A stretch of 64,000 bases of DNA from Massiliimicrobium timonense (lineage in GTDB: Bacteria > Bacillota_I > Bacilli_A > Erysipelotrichales > Coprobacillaceae), in the NCBI RefSeq assembly GCF_002160865.1, contig NZ_NFLJ01000007.1, forward strand, positions 1 to 64,000, given 5' to 3'. Below the pieces are notes generated by a model that had not been told where the DNA came from, did no database searches, and saw only the letters and a program-made list of their open reading frames with translations. Both the position numbers and the translations under genes were made by a program. This document shows, in pieces, positions 17,204 to 27,045 of this stretch. Each line of letters opens with the position of its first letter. The stretch's first letter is position 1.

Positions 17204-18290
17204 CGTCATCCAAAAAATCTATTAATATACTATTTAAATAATTGATTCCTAATGATGTTGTTTTTAAATATCCATTCTCTATTTCCAGCAAATTCATCTT
17301 TTGATATTTTTCAATTACATGATGATATCGCTTTTGAAAATCAATTCCATATAATTGATTGATGTGTGAAATAGATATACCTTCATTCAAACGCAGTCCC
17401 ATCATTATTTTTTCAAATAACCGATCACTCTCTGTCAAAATGATATCATTTTCCAAATAATGATGTTCTAAATAACGAGTCAATGATTTGGTATTTTCAT
17501 ATCTGTGTCCATTTTTCAAAGAATGTGCCGAAACCCCAATCCCATCATAATCTTCATAGTGCCAATACACTAGATTATGTAATGAAGGTTTATATGCATA
17601 AAAATTACTCACTTCATATTGATGATAGCCGTGCTGTTGTAATCTTTCTCTAATCAATGCATATATCTTGGCATCTTCTTCATCATTTAATGGCTGATAA
17701 TGTTCATTTTTTAAAATCGTATGATCTTCCAAAATCAATGAATAATAAGACACATGTCCAACCTTTAACTTTACCAGTTCATCAATATCTTCACAAACAT
17801 CTTGAATCGTCTGTTCTGGCAAACCATACATTAAATCAATATTGATATCCTGAACACCTTTATTTTGTGCCTCTAAAATAAAAGATTTCACCTGTTCACA
17901 AGTATGAACACGTCCAATCTTTTTTAATAAATGATTATGAAATGTCTGAACACCTATACTCAAACGATTCACTCCATTTTGCACACATAACTCTAATTTT
18001 TCATGATTCATTGTTTCTGGGTTAATCTCCATACTCCATTCCTGACAATGATGGGCATAAGGTTTTAAGAGTTCAAATAAATATTGTAATTGTTCATAAG
18101 TCAGTGCTGTGGGTGTTCCTCCACCAATATAAATTGTTTTATAATCATGAGATAATTGTTTTTGCTGAATTTCAAATGCTAAAGCATCTAAATACTGCCA
18201 TGCCCACTTTTCATTATAAAAAACTTTACAAAAATCACAATATGTACAGATATGTTGACAAAAAGGAATATGAACATACAAAGCACTCAT
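17193..18290 (-). CDS. hemW: HemW-like radical SAM protein (heme chaperone family)
   Basis: This 365-residue protein opens with ALYVHIPFCQHICTYCDFC, where Cys-x3-Cys-x2-Cys binds the 4Fe-4S cluster; the family's further Cys is also present. YIGGGTPTAL near residue 55 and MEINPETMN near residue 92 are radical SAM/HemW motifs, and a HemN C-terminal domain follows. Proteins of this length were annotated as oxygen-independent coproporphyrinogen oxidase but are now seen as heme carriers. It precedes hrcA, as in Bacillus. Its ATG overlaps the sdaA stop by four bases. Confidence 0.9.
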   Translation of the reverse strand: MSALYVHIPFCQHICTYCDFCKVFYNEKWAWQYLDALAFEIQQKQLSHDYKTIYIGGGTPTALTYEQLQYLFELLKPYAHHCQEWSMEINPETMNHEKLELCVQNGVNRLSIGVQTFHNHLLKKIGRVHTCEQVKSFILEAQNKGVQDINIDLMYGLPEQTIQDVCEDIDELVKLKVGHVSYYSLILEDHTILKNEHYQPLNDEEDAKIYALIRERLQQHGYHQYEVSNFYAYKPSLHNLVYWHYEDYDGIGVSAHSLKNGHRYENTKSLTRYLEHHYLENDIILTESDRLFEKIMMGLRLNEGISISHINQLYGIDFQKRYHHVIEKYQKMNLLEIENGYLKTTSLGINYLNSILIDFLDDEQT

Positions 18291-19492
18291 GATAAACCAA
18301 ATTCCTTTGCTAATCCACCTAATGATGTTTCCTTATAATCACTGGATAAATCTTTTCCAGTTTCTTTCATAACTTTCACAATCGTATCAAAAGATACTTT
18401 ATTTTTTCTTAAATAACCTAGCTGCTTTGCTAACATGGCCGCATCTAAGGCACGTAATGAACCATATCCATTACGTTCAATACAAGGAATTTGAACATAA
18501 CCTCCTACGGGATCACATGTCAAACCTAAATTATGTTCCAGTCCCATTTCAGCTGCATATTCAATCAAAGAATTATTCAATTCATAAATCCATGCCATTG
18601 TTGCTGCTGCCATAGCACACGCTGTTCCAACCTCTGCCTGACATCCTCCATCGGCTCCCGAAATCGTTCCATTGGTTTTCACAACATTTCCAAAAAGTCC
18701 CCCAATGGCTAATGCTTTAATCAAATCTTTCTTTTCAATATGCAACTGCTTATAACAATAATACAATACAGCTGGCATAATACCACTTGCACCACAAGTT
18801 GGTGCTGTAACAATCTTTCCGCCATCCGCATTTTCTTCTGAAACAGCATAAGCATAGCTGGAAATAAATAATCTTTCTCGATCAGCTTCACGACGTGTAT
18901 TTTGAGCCTGTTGAAACATTGATTTCGCTACTCTTTTTAATTTTAATTTCCCTTGAATCAGTCCTTCTTTTTTCAAGCCATTTTCAACACTTTCAAACAT
19001 GGCTCCTAAAATATCTGAAAGAAAATGATCAAAATCATCTCCTTCATTTTCTAAAACATAATCATATAAAGATATTCCATGTTCATCTACATAATGTAAG
19101 ATTTCTTTCATCGTATTTTGTTTATAAACTTGAACAGGTTCCTGTGCCAGATCTCCTTTAAATAAAATTGAACCCCCACCAATTGAATAAACTTCAATCT
19201 GTTTCATTTCCTGATCACCTTGAAAAACATGGACTATCATCCCATTAGGATGTTCTGGTAATTCTTCACTTTTAAAAGAAAAGTCTACAGGTTTTGGTGC
19301 AAATGTCTTTTCAATAATATAATCAGTTAAATGTCCTTTTCCAGTTAAAGCTAACGAACCATGTAAATCAACATGAAAACGTGTCGCTTCAGGGTACATT
19401 TCCTTAATTTTCAAAGCCGCTCTTTGTGGTCCCATTGTATGTGATGATGAAGGTCCAAATCCGACCTTAAATAATTCTCTCATTGATTCCAT
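18287..19492 (-). CDS. sdaA: L-serine ammonia-lyase, iron-sulfur type, single chain
   Basis: This 401-residue enzyme converts L-serine to pyruvate and ammonia using a 4Fe-4S cluster. The beta domain is at the N-terminus (FKVGFGPSSSHTMGPQRAAL) and the alpha domain follows from about residue 165, containing APTCGASGIMPA, GADGGCQAEVGTACAMA and LTCDPVGGYVQIPCIERN with the cluster Cys. Bacillus splits these domains into SdaAB and SdaAA; here they are fused. It overlaps holA by 13 bases and hemW by four, so it is firmly within the comEA-hemW operon, supplying pyruvate from serine in an anaerobic lifestyle. Confidence 0.92.
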   Translation of the reverse strand: MESMRELFKVGFGPSSSHTMGPQRAALKIKEMYPEATRFHVDLHGSLALTGKGHLTDYIIEKTFAPKPVDFSFKSEELPEHPNGMIVHVFQGDQEMKQIEVYSIGGGSILFKGDLAQEPVQVYKQNTMKEILHYVDEHGISLYDYVLENEGDDFDHFLSDILGAMFESVENGLKKEGLIQGKLKLKRVAKSMFQQAQNTRREADRERLFISSYAYAVSEENADGGKIVTAPTCGASGIMPAVLYYCYKQLHIEKKDLIKALAIGGLFGNVVKTNGTISGADGGCQAEVGTACAMAAATMAWIYELNNSLIEYAAEMGLEHNLGLTCDPVGGYVQIPCIERNGYGSLRALDAAMLAKQLGYLRKNKVSFDTIVKVMKETGKDLSSDYKETSLGGLAKEFGLS

Positions 19493-20457
19493 GATTCATT
19501 TCCTCCCATTCTCATTAAAAATAGTTCTAAACCTTTATATTTATCTATTTTCCCTGTCTTCACAGCAATATCCAGCTGTGATAGTTCATCAATATGTGCC
19601 AATAATTCTTTCAAATCAAAATCCTTACCATCACGTCTAATATATTTTAAACGATAGGGATTCATAGATAAAATTTGAGCAATTTCTCTATCATTATAAC
19701 CTTTTCTATCTAATAATTTCACTTGATATAATAAACGCATGGCATTACCAATCAAAACAATTAATTTGACAGGTTCTTCATTATTCATAATCAAATCTTT
19801 ATAAATTCGAAAACTTCTCGCTGTTTCTTTATTTAAAATCGCCTGACTTAATTCAAAAACATTTTCTTCAACCTGCTTTGTCACCAATAAATCAATCGTT
19901 TCTACAGTAATATGTTTTGTATACAGGCATAATTTGTTCACTTCCTGTGAAATTTCCAGAAGATGAGAAGGCATACGTGATAAAAACAGTCTTAATGCTT
20001 CTTCATCTATTTCACACCCTCGACTCTTAATCGCTTGATGCGTCGCTTTATATAACTGATGCTCATCCATTTTTTCAATATCATAAAAATGAGCATACTT
20101 GCGTAATGTTTTCACTACTTTTTTTCTTTCATCAAAATTTCTTTGATCATGATAAATCACAAATATTGTTGTGGGATTATCTAAAGGGAGATAATCCATA
20201 AACTTTTGAATATCTGCATCATTCATTGTTTTTTGTTTTTGAGCCGTTAAAAAAAGTGGATTTTTTAAAACAATCATCTTATATTCCGTTAAAAATGGTG
20301 GTGTTAAAGCATCCTCAATAATCGTTGACATACTGCTGTCCTGACACCAATATGTCACCATATTCATATCTTCCTCACAAATATGATACTTCTTTTTGAG
20401 TGTCTTTAATCTTTGTTCCATCAACAATTTATCTTCACCATAGATGACAAAATTCAT
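19480..20457 (-). CDS. holA: DNA polymerase III delta subunit
   Basis: This 325-residue clamp-loader subunit begins MNFVIYGEDKLLMEQRLKTL and shows HolA features: MIVLKNPLFLTA near residue 70, DNPTTIFVIYHDQ near residue 100, and the helical region ILNKETARSFRIYKDLIMNN, followed by EEPVKLIVLIGNAMRLLYQV, near residue 225. It opens the beta clamp during loading. ATG 20457 is chosen because AGAGGTGA precedes it; the frame extends to 20487 without a site. It follows comEC, as in many Firmicutes. Confidence 0.9.
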   Translation of the reverse strand: MNFVIYGEDKLLMEQRLKTLKKKYHICEEDMNMVTYWCQDSSMSTIIEDALTPPFLTEYKMIVLKNPLFLTAQKQKTMNDADIQKFMDYLPLDNPTTIFVIYHDQRNFDERKKVVKTLRKYAHFYDIEKMDEHQLYKATHQAIKSRGCEIDEEALRLFLSRMPSHLLEISQEVNKLCLYTKHITVETIDLLVTKQVEENVFELSQAILNKETARSFRIYKDLIMNNEEPVKLIVLIGNAMRLLYQVKLLDRKGYNDREIAQILSMNPYRLKYIRRDGKDFDLKELLAHIDELSQLDIAVKTGKIDKYKGLELFLMRMGGNESWNQ

Positions 20458-20490
20458 GGTATCACCTCTATCTTTATCATTATACATGAA

Positions 20491-22482
20491 TCAACGCAAA
20501 ATGTAACGTTCTTTTCCATAAAATCTTAGATGAAACATTCCATCCTGATCGGTTCTTAAAATCGTGATACCTTTTCTTTGTAAACGTTCAATAACCTGAG
20601 GTGAAGGGTGCTTATACATATTATTCTTTTTAACTCCAATCATCGCAATATCAGGATGAATCGCTGATAAAAGTAACGCAGAAGTGGCACTGGCACTGCC
20701 ATGATGTGAAACCTTTAAAACATCGACATCCAATGTCTGTAATTGTGGTAAAAGGTCAGCTTCAACTTGACTGGACATATCCCCTGTCATCAAGATATTC
20801 ATTGCCGGTAAGGAAATATACATAACGAGTGACTGATCATTAGAATCAGTATAAACCTGATGACTCTTAAACATTTGAATTTGAGCACAGCCAATCTGTC
20901 TGGTCGCTTCAAATTCATCAATGACCTGCCCTATAGAAAAATGTTCCAATAAAGAAGGAAGTGCCCCACAATGATCAAAATCATCATGTGAAATATACAC
21001 ATAATCCAAATGTGAAATACCTACCGATTTCAAATAAGGTATAATCGTCTGGGTTGCTAAGTCATAATCCTGTGTTCCTCCCGTATCAATCAAAATATTT
21101 CCTTGATTCATAGGTAGACGTATGAGGGTACAATCACCTTGTCCTACATCAATCATTGTCACCTCACCATAGATTTTATGTTGACTCCAGAAATGGAAAA
21201 CAAGCATTAACGAAAGCAAGGCACAAGCGTCTTTTCGATAAGATTGTTGGAGTTCTTTAGCAATAATGATACGAAAATAGAAAAAATAAAAAAGAATCAG
21301 ACATGCTAAGGTTGGTTTAGAAAAAATAAGGAAAGCATTCATAACCGTCATAAAAGATAACATATTTTGAAAAAGAATGACGGTATATTTTAAAACAATT
21401 TCAAGAACAGGGAAAAATATAGAAAGCACACATAAGCTATAAAAGATTTCAATAAAGACATTTAAAATATCGCTGACAAAAAATGAAATAAAAGGAATTT
21501 GGGCATTTAATGTTAAAATGATGGGTAATGAGGAAAGATAAATCCAAAATGATGAAAAGCGTAAACGCTGTGTTAATAAAACGATAAAATAAATAAAATA
21601 GGAAAATACAAAGGAAATATTGTAAATGATATAGGGATTATAAAATAAGGATAATATAATCAGGAAAGCAAAGATATCTAATTTATGAAACCATTTTTTT
21701 AATAGTTCATATAATAATAAAATAAAGAAAGCACGATACAAAGACACAAGCATAGGAATAGAAAAAATATAAAAGCCAATCATCATAAACGTTAAAACCT
21801 TTGCTAGTTGACGTGGTAAAAACAAAGCCAGTACATTTTTAATTAATGCATATAAGATATGGATATGCATTCCTGATAAAGCAAACATATGAACAAGTGA
21901 AAGTTCTGTTAATAACTGATAGTCTTCGCCAATAGTCAAGCTTCTTTCACCTAAAATAAATAATCGCTGATAATCTTGAACATCCTGTTGTGAAGAAAAA
22001 CGTTGTTCTAACCAGCGATAAAATGTTGGTTGTTTTTGTTGTGAAATCAGTTTTTTAACATAAGCTTTATGAAAAATCTTTTGTCCATAGAGATAATCCT
22101 TTTCACAAAAAGCATTGTCATTTGTATTTTCATAGAGTTCTAATGGCTCAATCTCTACTTCTAATAAATCCCCATATTCAATATTGGATAAATCATGATA
22201 AAGCTTTACAGTCCCTGCATTTGTTTTCAAATAACAGTTATTTTCAGCAGTTTTAACAACAACACCCTGCAAAGAAGAAGATAATGGTTGAATTTCATGA
22301 GGTTGTATCCATAGGGCCAAACAAAGTAGTATTGCAATCATGAAATGTATGATAGACAATCTTCGATATAGAAAATAACAGTATAAGATAAAGAATAAAT
22401 AAAAAAGCGGATGGACAATATCCGCTATAACAAAGCATAATAAAGCCGTTGCATAATAAATAACATGATATCTTATAAGCAT
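20491..22482 (-). CDS. comEC: ComEC/Rec2 competence DNA channel
   Basis: This 663-residue polytopic membrane protein has an N-terminal DUF4131 part, a competence domain (about residues 180-420, marked by SLVHMFALSGMHIHIL) with many membrane segments, and a C-terminal metallo-beta-lactamase domain with ISHDDFDHCGALPSLLEHFS (HxDxDH near residue 505) and KVSHHGS near residue 595. It imports single-stranded DNA during transformation and the lactamase domain may degrade the other strand. It overlaps comEA by ten bases. With dprA in the same window it suggests a working or ancestral uptake pathway. Confidence 0.93.
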   Translation of the reverse strand: MLIRYHVIYYATALLCFVIADIVHPLFYLFFILYCYFLYRRLSIIHFMIAILLCLALWIQPHEIQPLSSSLQGVVVKTAENNCYLKTNAGTVKLYHDLSNIEYGDLLEVEIEPLELYENTNDNAFCEKDYLYGQKIFHKAYVKKLISQQKQPTFYRWLEQRFSSQQDVQDYQRLFILGERSLTIGEDYQLLTELSLVHMFALSGMHIHILYALIKNVLALFLPRQLAKVLTFMMIGFYIFSIPMLVSLYRAFFILLLYELLKKWFHKLDIFAFLIILSLFYNPYIIYNISFVFSYFIYFIVLLTQRLRFSSFWIYLSSLPIILTLNAQIPFISFFVSDILNVFIEIFYSLCVLSIFFPVLEIVLKYTVILFQNMLSFMTVMNAFLIFSKPTLACLILFYFFYFRIIIAKELQQSYRKDACALLSLMLVFHFWSQHKIYGEVTMIDVGQGDCTLIRLPMNQGNILIDTGGTQDYDLATQTIIPYLKSVGISHLDYVYISHDDFDHCGALPSLLEHFSIGQVIDEFEATRQIGCAQIQMFKSHQVYTDSNDQSLVMYISLPAMNILMTGDMSSQVEADLLPQLQTLDVDVLKVSHHGSASATSALLLSAIHPDIAMIGVKKNNMYKHPSPQVIERLQRKGITILRTDQDGMFHLRFYGKERYILR

Positions 22483-22946
22483 AGATGTTCTCGCAATCTT
22501 AAATAAGTTTTTTCACCAATCCCATTAATATCCATAATATCTTCAATCGTTTCAAAAGGTTGTTGCTGACGATAATCGATGATTTTTAAAGCTGTCTTTT
22601 CTCCTACACCTTCTAAAGTCATGAGTTCTTCCTGTGAAGCATGATTTAAAGATACAGCTCCCTCATGAAGGGATGGTAAGTACAAACGACTTTCATCTTC
22701 AACTTTTTTATCCATAACCAAAGACTGCATATTAGCCTTTGGGGATACTCCAACTTCATCCACCAGTTCTTGAATAGTTTTTTCTCCCTCAAATTCGTAT
22801 TTTCCATTTTTTAAAAATTCTCCTTCTAAAATCACATAAGATAAAGACACAACATTTTTCTTTACAACCTCAGGTTTTTGAAAATCATAAACAATAGAAC
22901 AAATCATTAAAACAACAAGTCCAATTATCTGATATATTTTTTTCAT
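22473..22946 (-). CDS. comEA: ComEA competence DNA-binding protein
   Basis: This 157-residue protein has an N-terminal membrane anchor (IYQIIGLVVLMICSIVYDF), a middle SLBB-like part (YEFEGEKTIQELVDEVGVSP) and C-terminal paired helix-hairpin-helix motifs (LNHASQEELMTLEGVGEKTA then ALKIIDYRQQQPFETIEDIM) that bind double-stranded DNA. The anchor and order match Bacillus ComEA. It heads the operon comEA-comEC-holA-sdaA-hemW. Confidence 0.92.
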   Translation of the reverse strand: MKKIYQIIGLVVLMICSIVYDFQKPEVVKKNVVSLSYVILEGEFLKNGKYEFEGEKTIQELVDEVGVSPKANMQSLVMDKKVEDESRLYLPSLHEGAVSLNHASQEELMTLEGVGEKTALKIIDYRQQQPFETIEDIMDINGIGEKTYLRLREHLCL

Positions 22947-22961
22947 GTTTTTCCTCCAAAC

Positions 22962-22985
22962 AAAAAAAGAATCCTAAGATTCTTT
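22962..22985 (-). terminator. Intrinsic terminator of ruvB, overlapping its stop codon
   Basis: On the minus strand AAAGAATC-TTAG-GATTCTTT is followed by further T residues. The ruvB TAG stop is in the loop. Confidence 0.86.
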
Positions 22986-23972
22986 TGAAATATGAAAATG
23001 CTGATACGCCAATTCTGTAACAACACGCCCTCTTGGTGTTCTTTTAATTAAACCTTTTTGTAAGAGATAAGGTTCATAGACATCTTCCAATGTTAGTGGT
23101 TCTTCGCCAATACTGGCAGCAATAGCTTCTAAACCAACCGGTCCACCACGAAAACGCTGAATAATTCCTAATAGATATTTATGATCCACATCATCCAGTC
23201 CCAGCTCATCAACTTTTAAAGATTGTAACGCTTCAATTGTTCTTGATTTCGTAATCGTATCATCCCCATTGTATTGAGCAAAATCTCTGACACGACGGAA
23301 CAAACGATTAGCAATACGTGGTGTCCCACGTGAACGTCTGGCTAGTTCTCTTTTGGCTTGTTCATCCATATCCATATGATAAACTTGACTCGTACGATCA
23401 ATGATCGCTGTCAATTCACTTTCATTATAATATTCAAGTTTAGATACAATACCAAAACGATCCCTTAAGGGAGCAGATAAATCTCCAGCTCGTGTTGTCG
23501 CTCCAACCAATGTAAAAGGAGGTAAATCAATTCTAATGGAACGTGTAGAAGCTTCTTTACCAATCACAACATCGACATAAAAATCTTCCATCGCTGGATA
23601 TAGAATTTCTTCAACAACTTTATTTAAACGATGAATTTCATCAATAAACAAAACATCACCCGGTTCCAATGATGTCAAAATAGCAACCAGATCACCAGTC
23701 TTTTCAATACTTGGTCCCGTTGTGGCTTTCAAATGTGTCCCCATTTCATTAGCTATGATCATTGACATCGTTGTTTTTCCTAAACCAGGTGGTCCATATA
23801 ATAATACATGATCTAAAGTTTCATTTCTTAATTTGGCTGCTCCAACAAAAACCTTGAGATTCTTTTTTAAATCAGTCTGACCAATATATTCATCAAAGGA
23901 TTGTGGTCTTAGCTGATTTTCTTCATCCTCAATATGTTCATTTGTATCTAAAATACGTTCATTCAAATCCAT
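22974..23972 (-). CDS. ruvB: Holliday junction branch-migration helicase RuvB
   Basis: This 332-residue AAA+ ATPase has Walker [14 protein letters not shown] near residue 58, Walker [12 protein letters not shown] near residue 106, sensor [20 protein letters not shown] near residue 155 and a C-terminal winged helix ending [20 protein letters not shown]. It forms a hexamer that drives branch migration with RuvA. TAGGAGGG precedes the ATG, ten bases after ruvA. Confidence 0.97.
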   Translation of the reverse strand: MDLNERILDTNEHIEDEENQLRPQSFDEYIGQTDLKKNLKVFVGAAKLRNETLDHVLLYGPPGLGKTTMSMIIANEMGTHLKATTGPSIEKTGDLVAILTSLEPGDVLFIDEIHRLNKVVEEILYPAMEDFYVDVVIGKEASTRSIRIDLPPFTLVGATTRAGDLSAPLRDRFGIVSKLEYYNESELTAIIDRTSQVYHMDMDEQAKRELARRSRGTPRIANRLFRRVRDFAQYNGDDTITKSRTIEALQSLKVDELGLDDVDHKYLLGIIQRFRGGPVGLEAIAASIGEEPLTLEDVYEPYLLQKGLIKRTPRGRVVTELAYQHFHISKES

Positions 23973-23982
23973 AGCGACCCTC

Positions 23983-24549
23983 CTATAATTTTACTAATAA
24001 ACCTAATGCTTTTTTCACATAACCATTTGTATCCAATGTTTCATGAACAAGCGTATTCATCACACGATCCACATCCTGTTTCTTATATCCCAGTGCAATT
24101 AAAACTTCAATGGCTTCATCAAACTCTACTGATGTCATAAGCATTGGAGATATCTGTACATCAAATTTACCTTGTAAATCTAAAACAATCTGTTGTGCTG
24201 CCTTTGGTCCGATACCCGGAATCTTTCTTAAATAACTAATATTCTTAGATTCAATAGCTGATATAATGGCCTGAACATCTCCAGTTGCTAAAATACCAAT
24301 GGCTGTTTTACAACCAATGCCTTTTACAAGAATCAGCTTTAAAAATAAATCTTTTTCTTCCAGTGTCAAAAAGCCAAAAAGAGCAATGCCATCTTCTTTG
24401 ACCTGCTGATAAACATAGACCAATGTTTCTTTACCACGCTGAAACTGATAAGGATTGGAAACATAAATCAAATATCCGATTCCTTGATTATCAACAACAA
24501 TATGATCTTGACGCATATCCACAATAATACCTTTTATATAACTATACAT
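23983..24549 (-). CDS. ruvA: Holliday junction-binding protein RuvA
   Basis: This 188-residue protein has an N-terminal OB fold ([20 protein letters not shown]), central helix-hairpin-helix motifs ([14 protein letters not shown] near residue 75 and [19 protein letters not shown] near residue 108) and a C-terminal three-helix domain III that contacts RuvB. It pairs with ruvB. No ruvC is present, as expected in Firmicutes, where RecU serves as the resolvase. Confidence 0.95.
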   Translation of the reverse strand: MYSYIKGIIVDMRQDHIVVDNQGIGYLIYVSNPYQFQRGKETLVYVYQQVKEDGIALFGFLTLEEKDLFLKLILVKGIGCKTAIGILATGDVQAIISAIESKNISYLRKIPGIGPKAAQQIVLDLQGKFDVQISPMLMTSVEFDEAIEVLIALGYKKQDVDRVMNTLVHETLDTNGYVKKALGLLVKL

Positions 24550-24606
24550 ATTAAAACTCCCATTTCATAATATCCTCATCATTATAGCACACTTTTAAGG
24601 CAAATA

Positions 24607-24635
24607 AAAAATGAGAAACATTTTTTCTCATTTTT
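24607..24635 (-). terminator. Intrinsic terminator of obg
   Basis: AAAAATGAGAAA (24607-24618) pairs with TTTCTCATTTTT (24624-24635), 12 bp with a five-base loop. It overlaps the obg TAA stop and separates obg from ruvAB. Confidence 0.85.
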
Positions 24636-25920
24636 ATTCATAAAATTCAAATTCAAAATCTAAAATAGATACAGTATCTCCTGCCTGAACACCAGCTACA
24701 CGCAAAGCATCATCCAAACCAATATGACGCATCTTTTGAGCAAAGCGTTTGATACCGTCATCACTTCCCAGTGAAGCCATCTGAACAATTTTTTCAACAC
24801 GTTCACCTGTTACGTGCCATTGACCATTACCCATATTATGAATTTCAAATCCAATTTCATCTGGTTTTTGATATGTATATAAAACAGTATTTTCTACTTC
24901 CTCGTCTTGAGAAGCAAATGATGGTGTACGGTCCAATAAATCAGCAATCGCATATAAAACCATGTCTACACCTTCTTGAATCAACGCAATCACAGGAAAA
25001 ACAGGAATATCTTCACCAAGTTGCTCTTTAAAACGTTTTAAATTTTCTTCGGCTTCAGGTTCATCCATCTTATTAGCCACAATAATCTGAGGTCTTTCCA
25101 ATAAACGATATTTATATTCACCTAATTCTTTATTAATAGCCAGATAATCCTCATAAGGATCACGACCTTCACTACCACCCATATCAATCACATGAACAAT
25201 CACACGACATCTTTCAATATGACGTAAAAATTGATGACCTAACCCTTTTCCTTGACTGGCTCCTTCAATTAATCCCGGTAAGTCAGCCATGACAAATGAA
25301 CGACCATCTTTCGACTGTGCTACACCTAAATTAGGTACAATCGTCGTAAAATGATAATCAGCAATTTCTGGTCTAGCACGTGTTACAACTGATAGAAGCG
25401 TTGATTTCCCAACTGATGGAAAACCTACTAATCCCACATCTGCAAGTAATTTTAACTCACAGATTAAATTGTATTTTTCACCTGGTTCTCCATGTTCACA
25501 AATAGTTGGAGCTGGATTACGGCTTGTCGCAAAACGGGCATTTCCACGTCCACCACGTCCACCTTTAGCGATAACAGCTCTTTGTTTATCTTGTGTTAAA
25601 TCCGCCAGAACACGACCACTATCTTCATCATAAATAACTGTTCCTACAGGAACTTTTAAAATCATGTCTGCCCCATCAGCTCCATGCATCTTTTTTGCCA
25701 TTCCCTGACCACCATTTTTTGCTTTATACTCACGGTGATATCTAAAATCCAATAAAGTCGATAAAGAAGTTGTGGCTTCAAAAATGATACTGCCACCTTT
25801 TCCACCATCACCACCGGCTGGACCACCTTTAGGAACATAGGCTTCTCGACGAAAAGCAACAACACCATCGCCACCTTTTCCAGCTTCAACATATATATGT
25901 ACCTTATCAATAAATTTCAT
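24634..25920 (-). CDS. obg: GTPase Obg/CgtA
   Basis: This 428-residue protein has the glycine-rich Obg fold (about 1-158, with GGKGGSIIFEATTSLSTLLD), a central G domain (GFPSVGKSTLLSVV near 165, DLPGLIEG near 212, NKMDEPEA near 283) and the C-terminal OCT domain ending VSILDFEFEFYE. It acts in 50S assembly and stress signalling. GAAGGTGA before ATG 25920 sets the start. A terminator-like hairpin separates it from rpmA; spo0B, which lies here in Bacillus, is absent. Confidence 0.96.
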   Translation of the reverse strand: MKFIDKVHIYVEAGKGGDGVVAFRREAYVPKGGPAGGDGGKGGSIIFEATTSLSTLLDFRYHREYKAKNGGQGMAKKMHGADGADMILKVPVGTVIYDEDSGRVLADLTQDKQRAVIAKGGRGGRGNARFATSRNPAPTICEHGEPGEKYNLICELKLLADVGLVGFPSVGKSTLLSVVTRARPEIADYHFTTIVPNLGVAQSKDGRSFVMADLPGLIEGASQGKGLGHQFLRHIERCRVIVHVIDMGGSEGRDPYEDYLAINKELGEYKYRLLERPQIIVANKMDEPEAEENLKRFKEQLGEDIPVFPVIALIQEGVDMVLYAIADLLDRTPSFASQDEEVENTVLYTYQKPDEIGFEIHNMGNGQWHVTGERVEKIVQMASLGSDDGIKRFAQKMRHIGLDDALRVAGVQAGDTVSILDFEFEFYE

Positions 25921-25945
25921 CTTTTCACCTTCTTTCTCTTTTTTC

Positions 25946-25974
25946 AAAAAAAAGAACCCCTCTATAAGGGATTC
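25946..25974 (-). terminator. Terminator-like hairpin between rpmA and obg
   Basis: On the minus strand GAATCCC and GGGGTTC pair, with one T-G pair, around TTATAGA, followed by T8. It lies right after the rpmA stop and would reduce read-through into obg. Confidence 0.78.
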
Positions 25975-25977
25975 CTA

Positions 25978-26262
25978 TTAAGCAGCTGGGTAAACAGAAA
26001 CTTTCTTTCTTGATCTTCCATCTCTTTCAAATTTCACAACACCATCTACTTTTGCAAATAAAGTGTCATCTCCACCTTTTCCAACATTTACACCTGGATG
26101 AATTTTTGTTCCTCTTTGTCTGTAAATGATAGAACCAGCAGTACAGAATTGCCCATCAGATAATTTAGCTCCTAATCTTTTAGATTTAGAATCACGACCA
26201 TTCTTTGTTGATCCTACCCCTTTTTTAGAAGCGAATAATTGTAAATCTAACTTAAACATCAT
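25978..26262 (-). CDS. rpmA: Large ribosomal subunit protein bL27, with Prp cleavage leader
   Basis: This 94-residue bL27 starts [20 protein letters not shown]. In Firmicutes the leader ending in LQLF is removed by Prp between Phe and Ala, exposing the functional tail near the peptidyl transferase centre; the cleavage sequence is intact here and the prp gene is immediately upstream. The rest ([20 protein letters not shown], then [10 protein letters not shown]) is standard bL27. GGAGGT stands eight bases before ATG 26262. Confidence 0.95.
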   Translation of the reverse strand: MMFKLDLQLFASKKGVGSTKNGRDSKSKRLGAKLSDGQFCTAGSIIYRQRGTKIHPGVNVGKGGDDTLFAKVDGVVKFERDGRSRKKVSVYPAA

Positions 26263-26266
26263 GGTT

Positions 26267-26590
26267 TCATACCTCCATCTTCTCAATTTTCATGTATTTT
26301 GAATAAGATTCCTCAACCGTTTTCAGCATCACTTCAAATGTCCCTAGCACCACTTGAATCTGTTCGTTGTCTTGATGAACCTTTATATCAATCAATCCTT
26401 CTTTTAAATCTATTGTTCCTAAATGCTGTAATAAAAATTGATATTGAACCAAAGTGTTCGCTATCCCAACACAAATTGTACTCACACCAGCACATACCAA
26501 ATCCTTACCATATTCAGCACTTTGTGCATGACCTGAAACAGTCACCTGCACAATCGATTGATTATGTTTTTTGATTACTGCTTTAATCAT
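26267..26590 (-). CDS. prp: Ribosomal-processing cysteine protease Prp
   Basis: This 107-residue protein shows the Prp pattern: [20 protein letters not shown], with catalytic His near residue 21 and Cys near residue 33, followed by a long helix and a C-terminal [20 protein letters not shown]. It cleaves the N-terminal extension from bL27. It lies between rplU and rpmA in the conserved order, and its ATG shares one base with the rplU stop (TAATG). Confidence 0.93.
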   Translation of the reverse strand: MIKAVIKKHNQSIVQVTVSGHAQSAEYGKDLVCAGVSTICVGIANTLVQYQFLLQHLGTIDLKEGLIDIKVHQDNEQIQVVLGTFEVMLKTVEESYSKYMKIEKMEV

Positions 26591-26940
26591 TATTCAGCAG
26601 CTTCACTAGCTTCTTGTTTTGCTTTTCTAGCTGTTTTTTTAATATCTTTGATCACTAATTTTGTATAAGGTTGTCTATGTCCTTGTTTTTTGTGATAATG
26701 TTTCTTAGGATTGTATTTATAAATTAATACTTTCTTTTCTTTTCCATGTTTTTCAACTTGAGCCGTTACAGTTGCTCCTTTAATATAAGGATTCCCAATT
26801 TTATTTGTTTTATCTCCAATAAATAAAACTTTATCTAAAACAACTTCTTCTCCTTCAGCAACATCTAATTTTTCAACAAAAATAGTATCTCCAACTTCAA
26901 CTTTTAATTGTTTTCCACCAGTTTCAATAATTGCGTACAT
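26590..26940 (-). CDS. rplU: Large ribosomal subunit protein bL21
   Basis: This 116-residue protein begins [20 protein letters not shown] and contains [20 protein letters not shown], typical of bL21, plus a short Ala/Lys/Glu-rich tail. AAGGAGGT precedes the ATG. It is first of rplU-prp-rpmA and lies behind a structured leader. Confidence 0.96.
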   Translation of the reverse strand: MYAIIETGGKQLKVEVGDTIFVEKLDVAEGEEVVLDKVLFIGDKTNKIGNPYIKGATVTAQVEKHGKEKKVLIYKYNPKKHYHKKQGHRQPYTKLVIKDIKKTARKAKQEASEAAE

Positions 26941-27045
26941 GATGTACCTCCTTCTTTTCTATAATAATCTCAGACTCGCCAATCAAGGCAGCTATGCTTT
27001 AATACCTTGCATGTGCGGTTGTAGCTAGAGGTCTACAACATGAGT
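26941..27045 (-). ncRNA. L21-type ribosomal protein leader
   Basis: Between the predicted start site and rplU, the minus strand forms a GTTGTAG / CTACAAC hairpin over ACCTCTAG, then a CAAGG...CCTTG stem around an A-rich loop, then GGCGAGTCTGAG before the ribosome binding site. Position, size and the two-stem layout agree with the Firmicute L21 leader, which is thought to autoregulate rplU-prp-rpmA. Match to the Rfam family is from memory. Confidence 0.7.
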
